DNA from: Anaerolineales bacterium | GTDB lineage: Bacteria > Chloroflexota > Anaerolineae > Anaerolineales > Villigracilaceae | DNA: 64,000 bases | NCBI GenBank assembly: GCA_020634885.1 | Contig: JACKAW010000002.1 | Location: forward strand, 310,001 to 374,000 | Direction: 5' to 3' | In this document: positions 1 through 8,498 of the stretch, one piece after another | How positions within the stretch are numbered: position 1 is the first letter of the stretch | Layout of the letters: each line of letters opens with the position of its first letter | The notes under the pieces: model-generated | The model's input: only the letters and a program-made list of their open reading frames with translations | Told to the model about the DNA's origin: nothing | Database searches by the model: none | Program-made: the position numbers and the translations under genes

Positions 1-498
1 CTGACCGAGTTCTTCCCCGATGCACGCATTCTCTACCTCGCTCGCAACCCGCTCGATATGCTGCCCTCCACCGTTTCATGGATCAATTACGCCCGTGGAC
101 AGTTCACCGGTCCGCATGGCGGCTACCAGTACTTGGATGAAATTTTGGAAATGACCCAGCACTGGTATCGCTACCCGCTGCAATATATTGATTCGCATCC
201 CTCTCCCCGCAATTTGATCGTCAATTACGATGACCTGATTCAACGTCCCGAAGCGGTCATTCGCGGATTTTACGAGCAATTCAACTATCCCGATAAACCC
301 GGGCTGCCCATCATCATTGACCAGGCTGTAAAAGAGACCATGACCTTCAGCAGCGACCATTCCTACTCGTACGAAAAAATGGGCTTCACCCGCGCGGGGA
401 TTGTCCAAATGTACAAGGATATTTTTGAACGCTTCAATTTTGATACCCGCGAACAAGAGCATCTGGTTCCAGTGCAGCGCATGGAACTGGAACGATAA
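1..498 (+). CDS. Sulfotransferase family protein, C-terminal part (cut by window edge)
   Basis: The reading frame is open from the first base, so the gene starts upstream; 165 residues are visible. The start contains the motif LARNPLDM, which matches the 3'-phosphate-binding strand of PAPS-dependent sulfotransferases (usually VRDPRD followed by a Ser-containing helix). Further on are NLIVNYDDLIQRPEAVI, typical of the 'YEDL..P' region of the family, and a C-terminal segment with a conserved Tyr/Glu-rich helix. Such enzymes move sulfate from PAPS onto a hydroxyl or amine; the acceptor cannot be told from this fragment. The N-terminal PAPS 5'-phosphosulfate loop lies outside the window. It ends at a strong shared terminator facing lgt. 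Confidence 0.75.
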   Translation: MTEFFPDARILYLARNPLDMLPSTVSWINYARGQFTGPHGGYQYLDEILEMTQHWYRYPLQYIDSHPSPRNLIVNYDDLIQRPEAVIRGFYEQFNYPDKPGLPIIIDQAVKETMTFSSDHSYSYEKMGFTRAGIVQMYKDIFERFNFDTREQEHLVPVQRMELER

Positions 499-500
499 AA

Positions 501-545
501 ATCAACAAAAAAGAGCCTCGATTTGCGAGGCTCTTTTTTGTTGAT
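501..545. terminator. Bidirectional rho-independent terminator
   Basis: A perfect 20-bp inverted repeat (501-520 with 526-545) with a 5-nt loop; the stem core is AAGAGCCTCG and both sides carry A/T runs. It lies between the convergent sulfotransferase and lgt genes and can serve both. Confidence 0.9.
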
Positions 546-546
546 T

Positions 547-1629
547 CTATGACTCGGTTTTCTTTTTACGAGCAGGGGCTTTCTTTGCCGTTGAAGAAGT
601 AGAGGCTTTCTTCGTTGCAGTCTTCTTTTCAGTTGTTGCCTTGGGTTTAACTGCGGTTTTGCGTTTTACGGCGGCTTTCTTTGCGGGCGCTTCTTCAGCC
701 GCAAGAACAGGCTCGGGAGCGGCATCCAGTTTTCGGGTCCGGGTGGAGGCGGTGGTTTTCTTTTCCACTTTCTTGATCCAGTAGTCTTCCTCCCAATCTT
801 CGGCGGCGGCAAGTTGAATTTTGCCGTAGCGGGCGAGGTACATGACAACGCCTGCCACGCCCATGAGGAAGGCGACCAGCATGGAGGTGGTAATGAAGGT
901 ATCGCCGAGGCGGGGCTGATCGGGGCGGAAGAATTCAATGAACACGCGGATGAAGCCGGCGAAGATGAGCCACAGGCTGAAGAGTGTGCCGGGTTTGTTT
1001 TCTTCTTCGTATCGGCGTGAGAACCACATGATGAAGAGGAATGCCAGCACGTTGAGGATCATCTCATAGAAATAGGTGGGATGAAAACGGGTGGTGGCTG
1101 GGAACAGGCTCATATCGGCGTATTGTGCCAGGCGGCGTTCGGCAGGGATGAGCGCCCCCCATGGCAGGGTGGTCGGCTGACCGTATAGTTCCTGGTTGAT
1201 GAAGTTGCCCCACCTGCCCACGGCTTGCCCCAACAAAGCGACTGGCGCAACCGCATCCATGAACAGCCAGACATCGTAGCCGTTATTTTTCAAGTAGATG
1301 ATGAGGGTGATGGCGCCAAACAGCAAACCGCCAAAAAAGTGCAAACCGGCAATCGGCGGGCGGATGATGGACATGGGGTCTTCAAGATAAATGCGATTGC
1401 CGCCGATGATGGCATTCATCACATACCACAGGCGGGCACCAAGAATACCGGCAACCACCGCCCAGACCATGGCATCCAGCAGCACTTCGCCATTCTCGCC
1501 GCGACGGCGTACTTCACGTTCGGCTAACCAACCGCCGATCATCACACCAGACATGACGATCAAGCCGTACCATGTCAGCTCAATATGCAATGTAAATAAC
1601 TTAAAACTAAATAGTACAGGGTCTATCAT
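547..1629 (-). CDS. lgt: Prolipoprotein diacylglyceryl transferase with Lys/Ala-rich C-terminal tail
   Basis: Lgt moves a diacylglyceryl group from phosphatidylglycerol to the lipobox cysteine of prelipoproteins in the cytoplasmic membrane. The 360-residue product has about seven membrane helices and the Lgt signature GRWGNFINQELYGQPT around residues 138-153, plus HPTYFYEM and a late R-x-F-I-E-F-F-R segment, all family hallmarks. Catalytic core ends near residue 270, normal for Lgt. Residues about 286-360 are an added low-complexity basic tail made of Lys, Ala, Thr and Ser with AKKA and ATKK repeats, resembling histone H1 tails. Start ATG is preceded by GAGGTAG. The role fits the many lipoproteins in this window. 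Confidence 0.95.
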   Translation of the reverse strand: MIDPVLFSFKLFTLHIELTWYGLIVMSGVMIGGWLAEREVRRRGENGEVLLDAMVWAVVAGILGARLWYVMNAIIGGNRIYLEDPMSIIRPPIAGLHFFGGLLFGAITLIIYLKNNGYDVWLFMDAVAPVALLGQAVGRWGNFINQELYGQPTTLPWGALIPAERRLAQYADMSLFPATTRFHPTYFYEMILNVLAFLFIMWFSRRYEEENKPGTLFSLWLIFAGFIRVFIEFFRPDQPRLGDTFITTSMLVAFLMGVAGVVMYLARYGKIQLAAAEDWEEDYWIKKVEKKTTASTRTRKLDAAPEPVLAAEEAPAKKAAVKRKTAVKPKATTEKKTATKKASTSSTAKKAPARKKKTES

Positions 1630-1656
1630 TTGCTACCTCTGAGTTAAATTTTGCAG

Positions 1657-1662
1657 ATTATA
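1657..1662 (-). promoter_or_regulatory. Probable -10 box for lgt
   Basis: TATAAT on the reverse strand, 27 bases upstream of the lgt ATG, with a ribosome binding site between. No clear -35 box at the ideal distance. Confidence 0.4.
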
Positions 1663-1769
1663 CACCCGCCGCGCTAAAACAATTCCCTTGTGGGGTTTCA
1701 TCGCGGTGAGGGTATGATATTATCGCCTGCACATAAACGCATTGCCCTCAGAGGAGGCAGAAACCAATT

Positions 1770-2756
1770 ATGTTTTCTTTCATCATGCGGCGAATTTTGG
1801 GAATGCTGATCTTACTGGCTGGGGTCAACTTTGTTGCATTCACCTATGCACATTATGGGCGTTATGCCCAACTTGAAAATAACCCCATCTTTGCGCGGCA
1901 GGAGGAAATTCTGCCGGTCTTCCCAGCTTATTTTGAATATATAAATGCCTTCCTAAAAGGGGAGCCGCCCGCCGTGCCCACCTCGGCAGGTCTAACCGTG
2001 TTGGATGTTGTAAAACCAGCCGCACAAGCCAGCCTTGGTTTGTTTGGCATTGCACTTGTTGTTAGTTTAACGCTCGGAATAATTTTGGGAATGCTGGCTG
2101 CCAATACCGACCCGCCGCGTGTACGCCGCTGGTTGCTTCCCATTTCAACCTTGAGTCTGGCAATGCCCGGGTTTTATGTCGGCGCAGTTTTGATCACACT
2201 CTCGGTGGCATACCTTTTTTTTACGCCCTACAGCAAAGGCGACCTGCCCTTTCCATTGGGCGGCTTTGGGTGGGATAAACACCTTGTCTTTCCGGTCATT
2301 GCGCTTTCTTTTCGCCCCATGTTTCAAATTGCGCAAATGACCGCCTCGCTCCTTACCGAAGAGTTCAACCATACCTACGTTACCGTAGCGCGCGGGTTGG
2401 GACATTCGTGGCGGCTGGTAAAAACAAAAACTGCTTTGCGCAACATCTACGTTCCGTTGGCACAAGTGATCGCCACCTCAGTCAGCCTGATGATCGGTGA
2501 ACTGATCCTGGTGGAATGGCTCTTTGGCTGGCCCGGCTTGGGCAGGCAATTGGCGCTTTCCATCAAACCACCCGCCACCGTCACCATTGCAAGCGGCGCA
2601 CTCCCGTCATCTTATTTACATGCCCCCACCGTGGCAACCGTTGTCACCGCACTTGGAGCCATACTTATCATCTCGAACACACTTGCCGGAATTTTCACCT
2701 ACGCCGCAGACCCACGCCTGCGGATGCACTCACAGGGAGGGAACCATGCCAAGTAA
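1770..2756 (+). CDS. DppB-type ABC transporter permease
   Basis: Polytopic permease of 328 residues of the peptide/nickel (DppB/OppB) family. It begins with the family's usual short cytoplasmic N-terminus and first helix (MRRILGMLILLAGVNF), then a periplasm-side loop, then five helices. The EAA loop is recognisable as TVARGLGHSWRLVKTKTALRN near residues 208-228. It starts at an ATG preceded by GAGGAGG. It overlaps the next permease gene by 11 bases, so the two form a heteromeric permease. No solute-binding protein or ATPase gene lies beside it, unlike standard dpp operons; these would have to be encoded elsewhere. Substrate unknown. Confidence 0.85.
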   Translation: MFSFIMRRILGMLILLAGVNFVAFTYAHYGRYAQLENNPIFARQEEILPVFPAYFEYINAFLKGEPPAVPTSAGLTVLDVVKPAAQASLGLFGIALVVSLTLGIILGMLAANTDPPRVRRWLLPISTLSLAMPGFYVGAVLITLSVAYLFFTPYSKGDLPFPLGGFGWDKHLVFPVIALSFRPMFQIAQMTASLLTEEFNHTYVTVARGLGHSWRLVKTKTALRNIYVPLAQVIATSVSLMIGELILVEWLFGWPGLGRQLALSIKPPATVTIASGALPSSYLHAPTVATVVTALGAILIISNTLAGIFTYAADPRLRMHSQGGNHAK

Positions 2757-4911
2757 AACCCGCCTCAACTTTCCTTTGGGCTTGGGTCTGCTGATCGTTG
2801 CCTTTTCCCTCGTCCTAGCCTTTGCCGGACCAAGCTACGCGCCCCACAACCCGCTGGAAGAAATTCATGTGATGGAAGTGGATGGCAAATGGATCTCGGC
2901 ACCCTTCCCGCCATTCACCTACCCAGAGTATCCGCTCGGCACCGATGGGGTTGGACGCGACGTTCTCAGCCAGGTGTTATGGGCATTGCGCCCAACGCTC
3001 ATCCTCACTGGGTATGTGGCGTTGTTGCGCCTTTTCATTGGGACGGTGATCGGGCTGCTGGCTGGTTGGAACAAAAATTGGTTTGGCGACCTGCTCAACA
3101 ATTTGATCAGTGCTGCGCTTTCCATCCCCACGCTTTTGGTGGCGCTGGCAATCGTCGCTCTGACAGGCGATATTTGGCAGCCGTGGGGGTTTGTGCTTGG
3201 GCTTTCACTTACCGGCTGGGCAGATTCCGCTCGCCTCATCCGCGAACAGACGCGGGTGACCCGCGAGCAGTTATTCATTGAAGCCAGCCGTGCGCTGGGG
3301 CAGAGAAATTGGGCAATTGTGTTCAGCCATATTCTGCGGCTGGTCATTCCCTTTGTGTGGATGCTGCTTGCCTATGAGATCAGTTCCACTATTTTGTTGA
3401 CGGCAGGTTTGGGCTTTCTTGGCTATTACGTTGGCGGCGAGGTGTGGGTGTGGATCAGCGATACCACTGCCACACGTCTGCGCGGAATGCCAGAGCTTGG
3501 GCAGTTGCTTTCAGGTGTGAACGAGGATATTTACGTCAGCCCGTGGAAGTTGTTCTCATCTGGAACGTTCGTTTTCATCACAGTACTGGGGTTCAACTTG
3601 TTAGGTGAAGGTTTGCGCCGCGTTGCCAATGCGGGTTCGCCTTCGCCGCGTTTCTTTGATTTTCGTATGCGTATGAAATGGAAGTGGGAGGAGAGCATCG
3701 TTCAATTAAAGCATTGGGCGCGTACTCGCCCGCTTGTGTTTACGGTTGTAACCTTTGCCCTTGTGCTGCTTGTTGCATTTGTCTTCGATCAAATATCCAA
3801 ATTAACGGCGGCTCAAACGCCGGTGACACAGTCGCCGGGCGGGCATTTATGGTCCAGCCAGTATGGTTCGCCGGCGGGCACGTTATACGTCAACGCACCT
3901 GGTGTGGAAACGCCTGTCGTGCAGTGGACTTTCAGCGACGCCGAAGGCTTGGTTGGCAGACCCGCCGTCGCCGCAGATGGAACCGTATACGTTCTTTCGC
4001 AAGCGGGCACACTTCACGCTGTCAACTCAGATGGCACAGAGCGCTGGCGTGCATCCATCCCTGCTGGCGGGGTTGGAACGCCCGCGCTTGATGCCGAGGG
4101 GAATATTTTTGTAACCGACTTGCTCGGTGCGTTGACTTCGTTTACGCCTGCGGGTGAGCAGCGCTGGCGCATGGAAGTGCCCGAAAGTTTTGAAGCCACC
4201 TCTGGCGCGGTGTTGGATAGCCACGGGACTTCGTATTATGTGGTGATCGGCAATGTCCGCGCGGTGGATGCGGATGGGAATTTGCTGTGGGATACGAACG
4301 CCTTTACACGCCGTGTTCCGTTCAACCCGATACTTAGCCCCGATGAGAAACTTGTGTTCCTGCGTAATACGGTGATCGATGCTGCCACGGGGGAGGTCTT
4401 GGTGTTTGAAACCATGCCCACGGGGGAGCAGTACATGGTTGGGCAAAGCGGGTTGTTGTATTCACGTTTTGAGAACAAGTTGACTGGCTGGGAATATTTG
4501 AACGATGTTGCCGAACCGCGCAGTTCTGTTTCGTGGTCGCGGACGTCTTTCTTTGGTTTCCCGGGTTTGATGGGTGTGTTTACAGATGGCGGCATGTGGC
4601 TGCATTACACCGGCGAAGGTGCCGAAGATTCGACCCTGCTTTGGCTCGATAAAAAGGGTGTGCAAGTGAATCGTGCACAATTTCCGTACCGCCCCAGTAT
4701 GCTGGCAGGCATGGATGAAAATTTTGTTTTTTACATCTGCGGGTCTCGTGCTGGCCAGGTGGAGTGTTCTGCGGTGGCGAATGGTACGAAAGATGCGCTG
4801 TGGTCGCTGGCGCTGGATGGGTCTACGGAGATTGCGGGCGCATCTTTGATCTCTGAGCGGCTTTACGTTACATCAGCCAATGGGTTTCTGTATGCGATTG
4901 GGGATCGATAA
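2746..4911 (+). CDS. DppC-type ABC permease fused to an extracytoplasmic PQQ-type beta-propeller
   Basis: 721 residues starting at the ATG after GGGAGG, overlapping the upstream dppB-like gene by 11 bases. Residues 1-320 are a DppC permease: first helix, the PLGTDGVGRDVLSQ motif, and an EAA loop (EASRALGQRNW) near residue 178. Normal DppC proteins stop near residue 300. Here an extra hydrophobic helix (about 328-350, PLVFTVVTFALVLLVAFVF) follows, then residues about 366-721 form a repeat domain with blades such as RPAVAADGTVYVLSQAGTL, GTPALDAEGNIFVTDLLGAL and VLDSHGTSYYVVIGNV. These are PQQ/quinoprotein-like propeller repeats. The extra helix should place the propeller outside the cell. A built-in substrate-binding or partner-docking role is inference. 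Confidence 0.85.
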   Translation: MPSKTRLNFPLGLGLLIVAFSLVLAFAGPSYAPHNPLEEIHVMEVDGKWISAPFPPFTYPEYPLGTDGVGRDVLSQVLWALRPTLILTGYVALLRLFIGTVIGLLAGWNKNWFGDLLNNLISAALSIPTLLVALAIVALTGDIWQPWGFVLGLSLTGWADSARLIREQTRVTREQLFIEASRALGQRNWAIVFSHILRLVIPFVWMLLAYEISSTILLTAGLGFLGYYVGGEVWVWISDTTATRLRGMPELGQLLSGVNEDIYVSPWKLFSSGTFVFITVLGFNLLGEGLRRVANAGSPSPRFFDFRMRMKWKWEESIVQLKHWARTRPLVFTVVTFALVLLVAFVFDQISKLTAAQTPVTQSPGGHLWSSQYGSPAGTLYVNAPGVETPVVQWTFSDAEGLVGRPAVAADGTVYVLSQAGTLHAVNSDGTERWRASIPAGGVGTPALDAEGNIFVTDLLGALTSFTPAGEQRWRMEVPESFEATSGAVLDSHGTSYYVVIGNVRAVDADGNLLWDTNAFTRRVPFNPILSPDEKLVFLRNTVIDAATGEVLVFETMPTGEQYMVGQSGLLYSRFENKLTGWEYLNDVAEPRSSVSWSRTSFFGFPGLMGVFTDGGMWLHYTGEGAEDSTLLWLDKKGVQVNRAQFPYRPSMLAGMDENFVFYICGSRAGQVECSAVANGTKDALWSLALDGSTEIAGASLISERLYVTSANGFLYAIGDR

Positions 4912-4937
4912 GCTTATCTTTGGGTTTAGGTTTATGG

Positions 4938-4981
4938 AAAACAAAATTGCGCCTGATTTCAGACGCAATTTTGTTTTTTTT
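4938..4981. terminator. Rho-independent terminator between convergent genes
   Basis: 14-bp perfect inverted repeat (4938-4951 with 4964-4977) followed by a T run; arms AAAACAAAATTGCG. It serves the permease-propeller gene and overlaps the stop of the lipoprotein gene on the other strand. Confidence 0.85.
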
Positions 4982-6017
4982 ATTTGAACGGAACTGCCCC
5001 GGGGGTTCCGTTCTTTACGGTGATCCAGTTTTCTGCGGCATCGGGCAACAGCGGATTAACTCGCTCGATCGAGTTACAGTCACTCAAATAATGGGGGACG
5101 GTATCCAAGCGGTCATCTTCGATGGACGAGATGTAGTTGTTCGGGATGGACGGGGTTCCGTATGTATCCACGACTGAATTAATGATGGTGTTGGTCCCAA
5201 TGTAGAGGGTTACAGTGTCGTATCCATCCTGATCTGAGATGATGCCGAAGTAATCATCTCCCAGTGTGGCGCTTTCTGCCACGGTTAGGATGATGACCCC
5301 TGCTGGCAGCTTGTAGCGGGCTCCGTTCGGGTTGTTCAGGTACTGGGGTGAAAATACAATAGCAACGCCTTTAGGCGGAATGACGGTTGTGTTTGTAATG
5401 ACTTGCGCATCTATTCCGGCGCTGACCCTGCTGCTCCAAGCGGTGAGTTCGTCTGGGGTGCCGGGCGAGCCTTCATCGTAGAGCCACCAGCCGCCAACAT
5501 CCACGGGTTGATCTCCATAGTTGTATAGTTCTACATATTGGTTGTATTTTCTCAAGTCTACCCCGCCGCAGGCGTTGCCCATCACTTCACTGATGATGAC
5601 CGTGTTGACAGGCAAGTCAGCAGGTGGTGCAGAGACTACACCTGTTGGGGTGGGTGGGGCGGTCGTTGCGCTGGGGTCAATGATCTTGCAGAGCACTTCA
5701 AGAATGGCTGAAGTGCTTTCACCAGACAATATTTTGGCACGAATAATCGCCTCGCCTGCAACCGGCGGGGCAATGTAGGTGGCAGTTAGCCCTTGTGCGT
5801 TATAGATCACGCTTCCAAGGTTTGCTTCCCATGTTGCGCGTGAATTTGGGTCAAGCCCGCCGCTGAGGGTTAGGCTGATCTGTTCGGAGACAGTGACAGA
5901 GCAATCTTCCGGTATGATGCTGAGAGATGGGGCAGCGCTTGCCTTGCCATCTCCGCAGGAGACGAGCAAAATTGCAATGACAGGCAGTGCCATAAAATGC
6001 AGCGATACGTTTTTCAT
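4980..6017 (-). CDS. Lipoprotein with lamin-tail (LTD) domain
   Basis: 345 residues. The N-terminus is a lipoprotein signal with lipobox LLVSC (Cys near 21). Residues about 30-110 look like an Ig-type sandwich (LSIIPEDCSVTVSEQISLTLSGG). After a Thr/Pro-rich linker (SATTAPPTPTG), residues about 135-270 match the lamin-tail domain: VIISEVMGNACGG, YVELYNYGDQPVDVGGWWLYD and later YFGIISDQDGYDTVTLY. LTD domains in bacteria are found on secreted or surface proteins, often with nucleases or binding domains; no catalytic domain is seen here. It lies one base after the membrane protein gene 6019-6657 on the same strand, so the two are probably cotranscribed. Function unknown. Confidence 0.8.
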   Translation of the reverse strand: MKNVSLHFMALPVIAILLVSCGDGKASAAPSLSIIPEDCSVTVSEQISLTLSGGLDPNSRATWEANLGSVIYNAQGLTATYIAPPVAGEAIIRAKILSGESTSAILEVLCKIIDPSATTAPPTPTGVVSAPPADLPVNTVIISEVMGNACGGVDLRKYNQYVELYNYGDQPVDVGGWWLYDEGSPGTPDELTAWSSRVSAGIDAQVITNTTVIPPKGVAIVFSPQYLNNPNGARYKLPAGVIILTVAESATLGDDYFGIISDQDGYDTVTLYIGTNTIINSVVDTYGTPSIPNNYISSIEDDRLDTVPHYLSDCNSIERVNPLLPDAAENWITVKNGTPGAVPFK

Positions 6018-6018
6018 G

Positions 6019-6657
6019 TTATTTGACCTGAACTTCCAATGAAAACAATGAGGCTTGGTTGCAAAAGTTTTGAGTCGTTAATAAGGTGATGTAACTGGGA
6101 CCTGGCTGATCGCTGAACGTAATGGTGACCTGGCAATCATCCTTTCCACCAAAGGTCGGGAAGGCGGGTCCCACAAATTCCCATGAAATGCAGGAAAGTT
6201 GGGATTTATCCGGCGAAGAGGCGATCAAGGTGATCGTCTCATTTGGTTTTACTTCCATCAAATTGGCGGGTTGGTAGGTCCTATTATTGGAGATATCTTG
6301 AAAGATCACAGCCTCAGGCGCTTTACAGGTGGGTGAGACGTTGACAAAACCAAAGATAGAAGCCGTTAGAAAGATAAAGAGCGCCCATAGGGGGAGACCA
6401 TTAATATAGCGTTTTACATTGTCACCTTTTACAAAGGAGAAAGGCACAATTTCCAACCCGGCTCTGGCTATCATCATGAAAATGGAGCTGAGCATTAAGC
6501 TGAAATAGATTAGAGCCTGTCTTGGGTCACCGCTGCGCAGAAGCCAGCTTTCCACATCTCCGGGGAACATCCCGAAAAATATGGAAAAACCCACGATGGC
6601 AGAAAAAAGCCCAAAAATAGCCAGTCCAGAAAGGATTTCGAGGGTTGTCCGTTTCAT
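6019..6657 (-). CDS. Membrane protein with extracytoplasmic beta domain, function unknown
   Basis: 212 residues, not recognised. Three hydrophobic helices are visible (around 8-30, 45-68 and 83-105), then an extracytoplasmic region with ETITLIASSPDKSQLSCISW and CQVTITFSDQPGPSYITL, which looks like an Ig-like sandwich with cysteine pairs. ATG follows AAGGAG. Probable operon partner of the LTD lipoprotein: both carry Ig-like segments with a similar 'sum of attributes' composition, but no direct homology can be shown by eye. Confidence 0.65.
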   Translation of the reverse strand: MKRTTLEILSGLAIFGLFSAIVGFSIFFGMFPGDVESWLLRSGDPRQALIYFSLMLSSIFMMIARAGLEIVPFSFVKGDNVKRYINGLPLWALFIFLTASIFGFVNVSPTCKAPEAVIFQDISNNRTYQPANLMEVKPNETITLIASSPDKSQLSCISWEFVGPAFPTFGGKDDCQVTITFSDQPGPSYITLLTTQNFCNQASLFSLEVQVK

Positions 6658-6788
6658 ATTGTATGCTCCTTGGGTACTATGGTTTCCAAAAAAATTATAG
6701 CGAATTAACAGAATGGAAAACTTTCCAATCGCTTAACAAGCGTGAGAACATTTTCTCAACATATTACGATTTGCCCCGTTTCAAAAGA

Positions 6789-6794
6789 TATAAT
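6789..6794 (+). promoter_or_regulatory. -10 box of a probable leaderless promoter
   Basis: TATAAT ending 7 nt before the ATG of the SDR-DUF2867 gene, with no Shine-Dalgarno sequence. The expected transcription start falls at the start codon. Confidence 0.5.
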
Positions 6795-6801
6795 TGCCCC
6801 A

Positions 6802-8274
6802 ATGGCCCAATCAAAACTTATCCTCCTTACCGGCGCAACCGGCTATGTTGGCGGACGTCTCGTGCCAAAACTGCTCGAATCAGGCTATCGGGTGCGCTGT
6901 TTGGTGCGCGACCTCTCCCGTTTGCAGGGACGTACCTGGCTCAAAAAAGTGGAGGTCGTGGCGGGCGATGCGCTCCACCCCCAAGACCTTGCCGCAGCCA
7001 TGCAAGGTGTTTCAGCCGCCTACTATCTGGTACATGGCAAACAAGGCAGCAAAGACAGCGCCGAGCGCGACTTGCAAGCCGCGCGCAATTTTTCTCAAGC
7101 CGCTGAAGAGGAAGGCATTGAACAGATCATCTACTTTGGCGAGTTGGTAGACCCAACCGCCAACCTCTCGCCTTACCTGCGTTCACGCCATGAAACCGGC
7201 TTTACCCTTCGCCACGGTAAAACGCCTGTTACCGAAATTCGCGCCGGTATGATCATCGGCTCGGGGTCGGCGCTGTTTGAAATGATCCGCTACCTCACAG
7301 AACTTCAACCGGTGCTTACCTGCCCGGCATGGTTCTTCTCGCAAGCCCAACCCATTGCCATTCGCGATGCGCTTTCCTATTTGGTGGATGTGCTCAAAAC
7401 GCCGGATGCCATAGGCAGGGTGATCGAAGTGGGCGGACCCACCCGCCTCACCTACGCCGACATGATGTTGGGGTATGCAAAAGAGCGGAATCTACGCCGT
7501 TGGCTGATTCGCACTCCGTTTTACACGCCGAGGCTCTCTGCATACTGGGTTCACATGGTCACTCCCATTCACTGGCGGGTGGTGGCTCCGCTTATTGAAG
7601 GCTTGCGCGCCAACCTCATCGTCCGTAGCGAGACGGCAAAAAAACTATTTCCGCATATCCACCCCATAGATTTTCAAACCGCCGTCCACCTCGCCATTGG
7701 ACGTGTAAGCCGCGACCACGTAGAAACCTCCTGGTCTGATGCCCTAGTCACAGAAGCGGGCGACGTGAAGCCGTATCGCTTCACCGTGGAAGAAGGTCTG
7801 TATGTGGAGCGCCGTCAGGTGATTCTAGACCTGCCCGCTGAAACCGTCTTCCGCTCCTACACAGGCATTGGCGGTGAACGCGGCTGGCTCTATATGGACT
7901 GGTCCTGGTCGATGCGCGGCTGGATCGATAAAGCCATTGGCGGCGTCGGTTTACGGCGTGGACGCCGTCACCCCGATGAAATTCACACCGGCGAAGCGCT
8001 CGATTTCTGGCGTGTAGAAGCCGTGGAAGAAAACCGCCTTATGCGTTTGCGTGCCGAAATGCTGGTGCCCGGCAAAGCATGGCTTCAATTTGAATCCACG
8101 CCGATGGAAGAGGCGCAGGGGAAAACCCTCTTCACTGTAACTGCCTATTTCGAGCCGCACGGATTATCTGGCTTTTTATATTGGTATTCCATGTGGCCCT
8201 TTCACAAATTCATCTTCGATGGACTTGCCAGCCGCCTGGCTTCTCGTGCCCGCGTGTTGGCACATGCGTACTAA
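6802..8274 (+). CDS. NAD(P)-binding SDR-family protein with DUF2867 domain
   Basis: 490 residues from the ATG at MAQSKLIL; the upstream in-frame codons lie across the promoter. The Rossmann motif GATGYVGGRL (residues 10-19) marks an atypical extended SDR of the NmrA/complex I-associated group. Residues about 330-490 form a DUF2867 (SRPBCC-like) domain, including VILDLPAETVFRSY and a tail GLSGFLYWYSMWPFHKFIFDGL in pieces. SDR-DUF2867 proteins are common single genes in bacteria, of unproven substrate. A shorter paralogue lies at 24126-25247 and shares the blocks LAAAMQGV.AAYYL and HMR/LRSR.ETG. A probable leaderless transcript. Confidence 0.8.
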   Translation: MAQSKLILLTGATGYVGGRLVPKLLESGYRVRCLVRDLSRLQGRTWLKKVEVVAGDALHPQDLAAAMQGVSAAYYLVHGKQGSKDSAERDLQAARNFSQAAEEEGIEQIIYFGELVDPTANLSPYLRSRHETGFTLRHGKTPVTEIRAGMIIGSGSALFEMIRYLTELQPVLTCPAWFFSQAQPIAIRDALSYLVDVLKTPDAIGRVIEVGGPTRLTYADMMLGYAKERNLRRWLIRTPFYTPRLSAYWVHMVTPIHWRVVAPLIEGLRANLIVRSETAKKLFPHIHPIDFQTAVHLAIGRVSRDHVETSWSDALVTEAGDVKPYRFTVEEGLYVERRQVILDLPAETVFRSYTGIGGERGWLYMDWSWSMRGWIDKAIGGVGLRRGRRHPDEIHTGEALDFWRVEAVEENRLMRLRAEMLVPGKAWLQFESTPMEEAQGKTLFTVTAYFEPHGLSGFLYWYSMWPFHKFIFDGLASRLASRARVLAHAY

Positions 8275-8346
8275 CCACTTTTCACTGTCTTCTGGTTATA
8301 TGGCTGTTTCAAAGTAGATTGGCAAGTTTTGAGATTAACCAAAAGG

Positions 8347-8434
8347 CTTAACGCGAATGTCACAAATGGGGCGAATGACGCGAAAAGAATTTGTTTTTTG
8401 CGATATTCGCCCTGTTCGCGCTTTTCGCATTAAG
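8347..8434. repeat. Palindromic intergenic repeat
   Basis: Starts CTTAACGCGAA and ends with its near reverse complement TTCGCATTAAG; the inside also contains imperfectly mirrored GGGCGAATGACGCGAAAAG and GCGCTTTTCGC segments. It fills most of the gap between the SDR gene and the plsY-like gene. Confidence 0.55.
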
Positions 8435-8498
8435 TTTTTAAGACTTTGAGAAAGCCATGCTTCCGGTTACTTTTTTCGCCATCAGGGTTAAAACATTC

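Noticed and set aside
1770..4911. Calling the permease pair a full oligopeptide transporter operon
   Set aside because: No binding protein or ATPase gene is present nearby, so substrate and completeness cannot be claimed.
6645..7106. 153-codon frame overlapping the start of the SDR gene
   Set aside because: Low-complexity Arg/Ser-rich shadow of the SDR reading frame.
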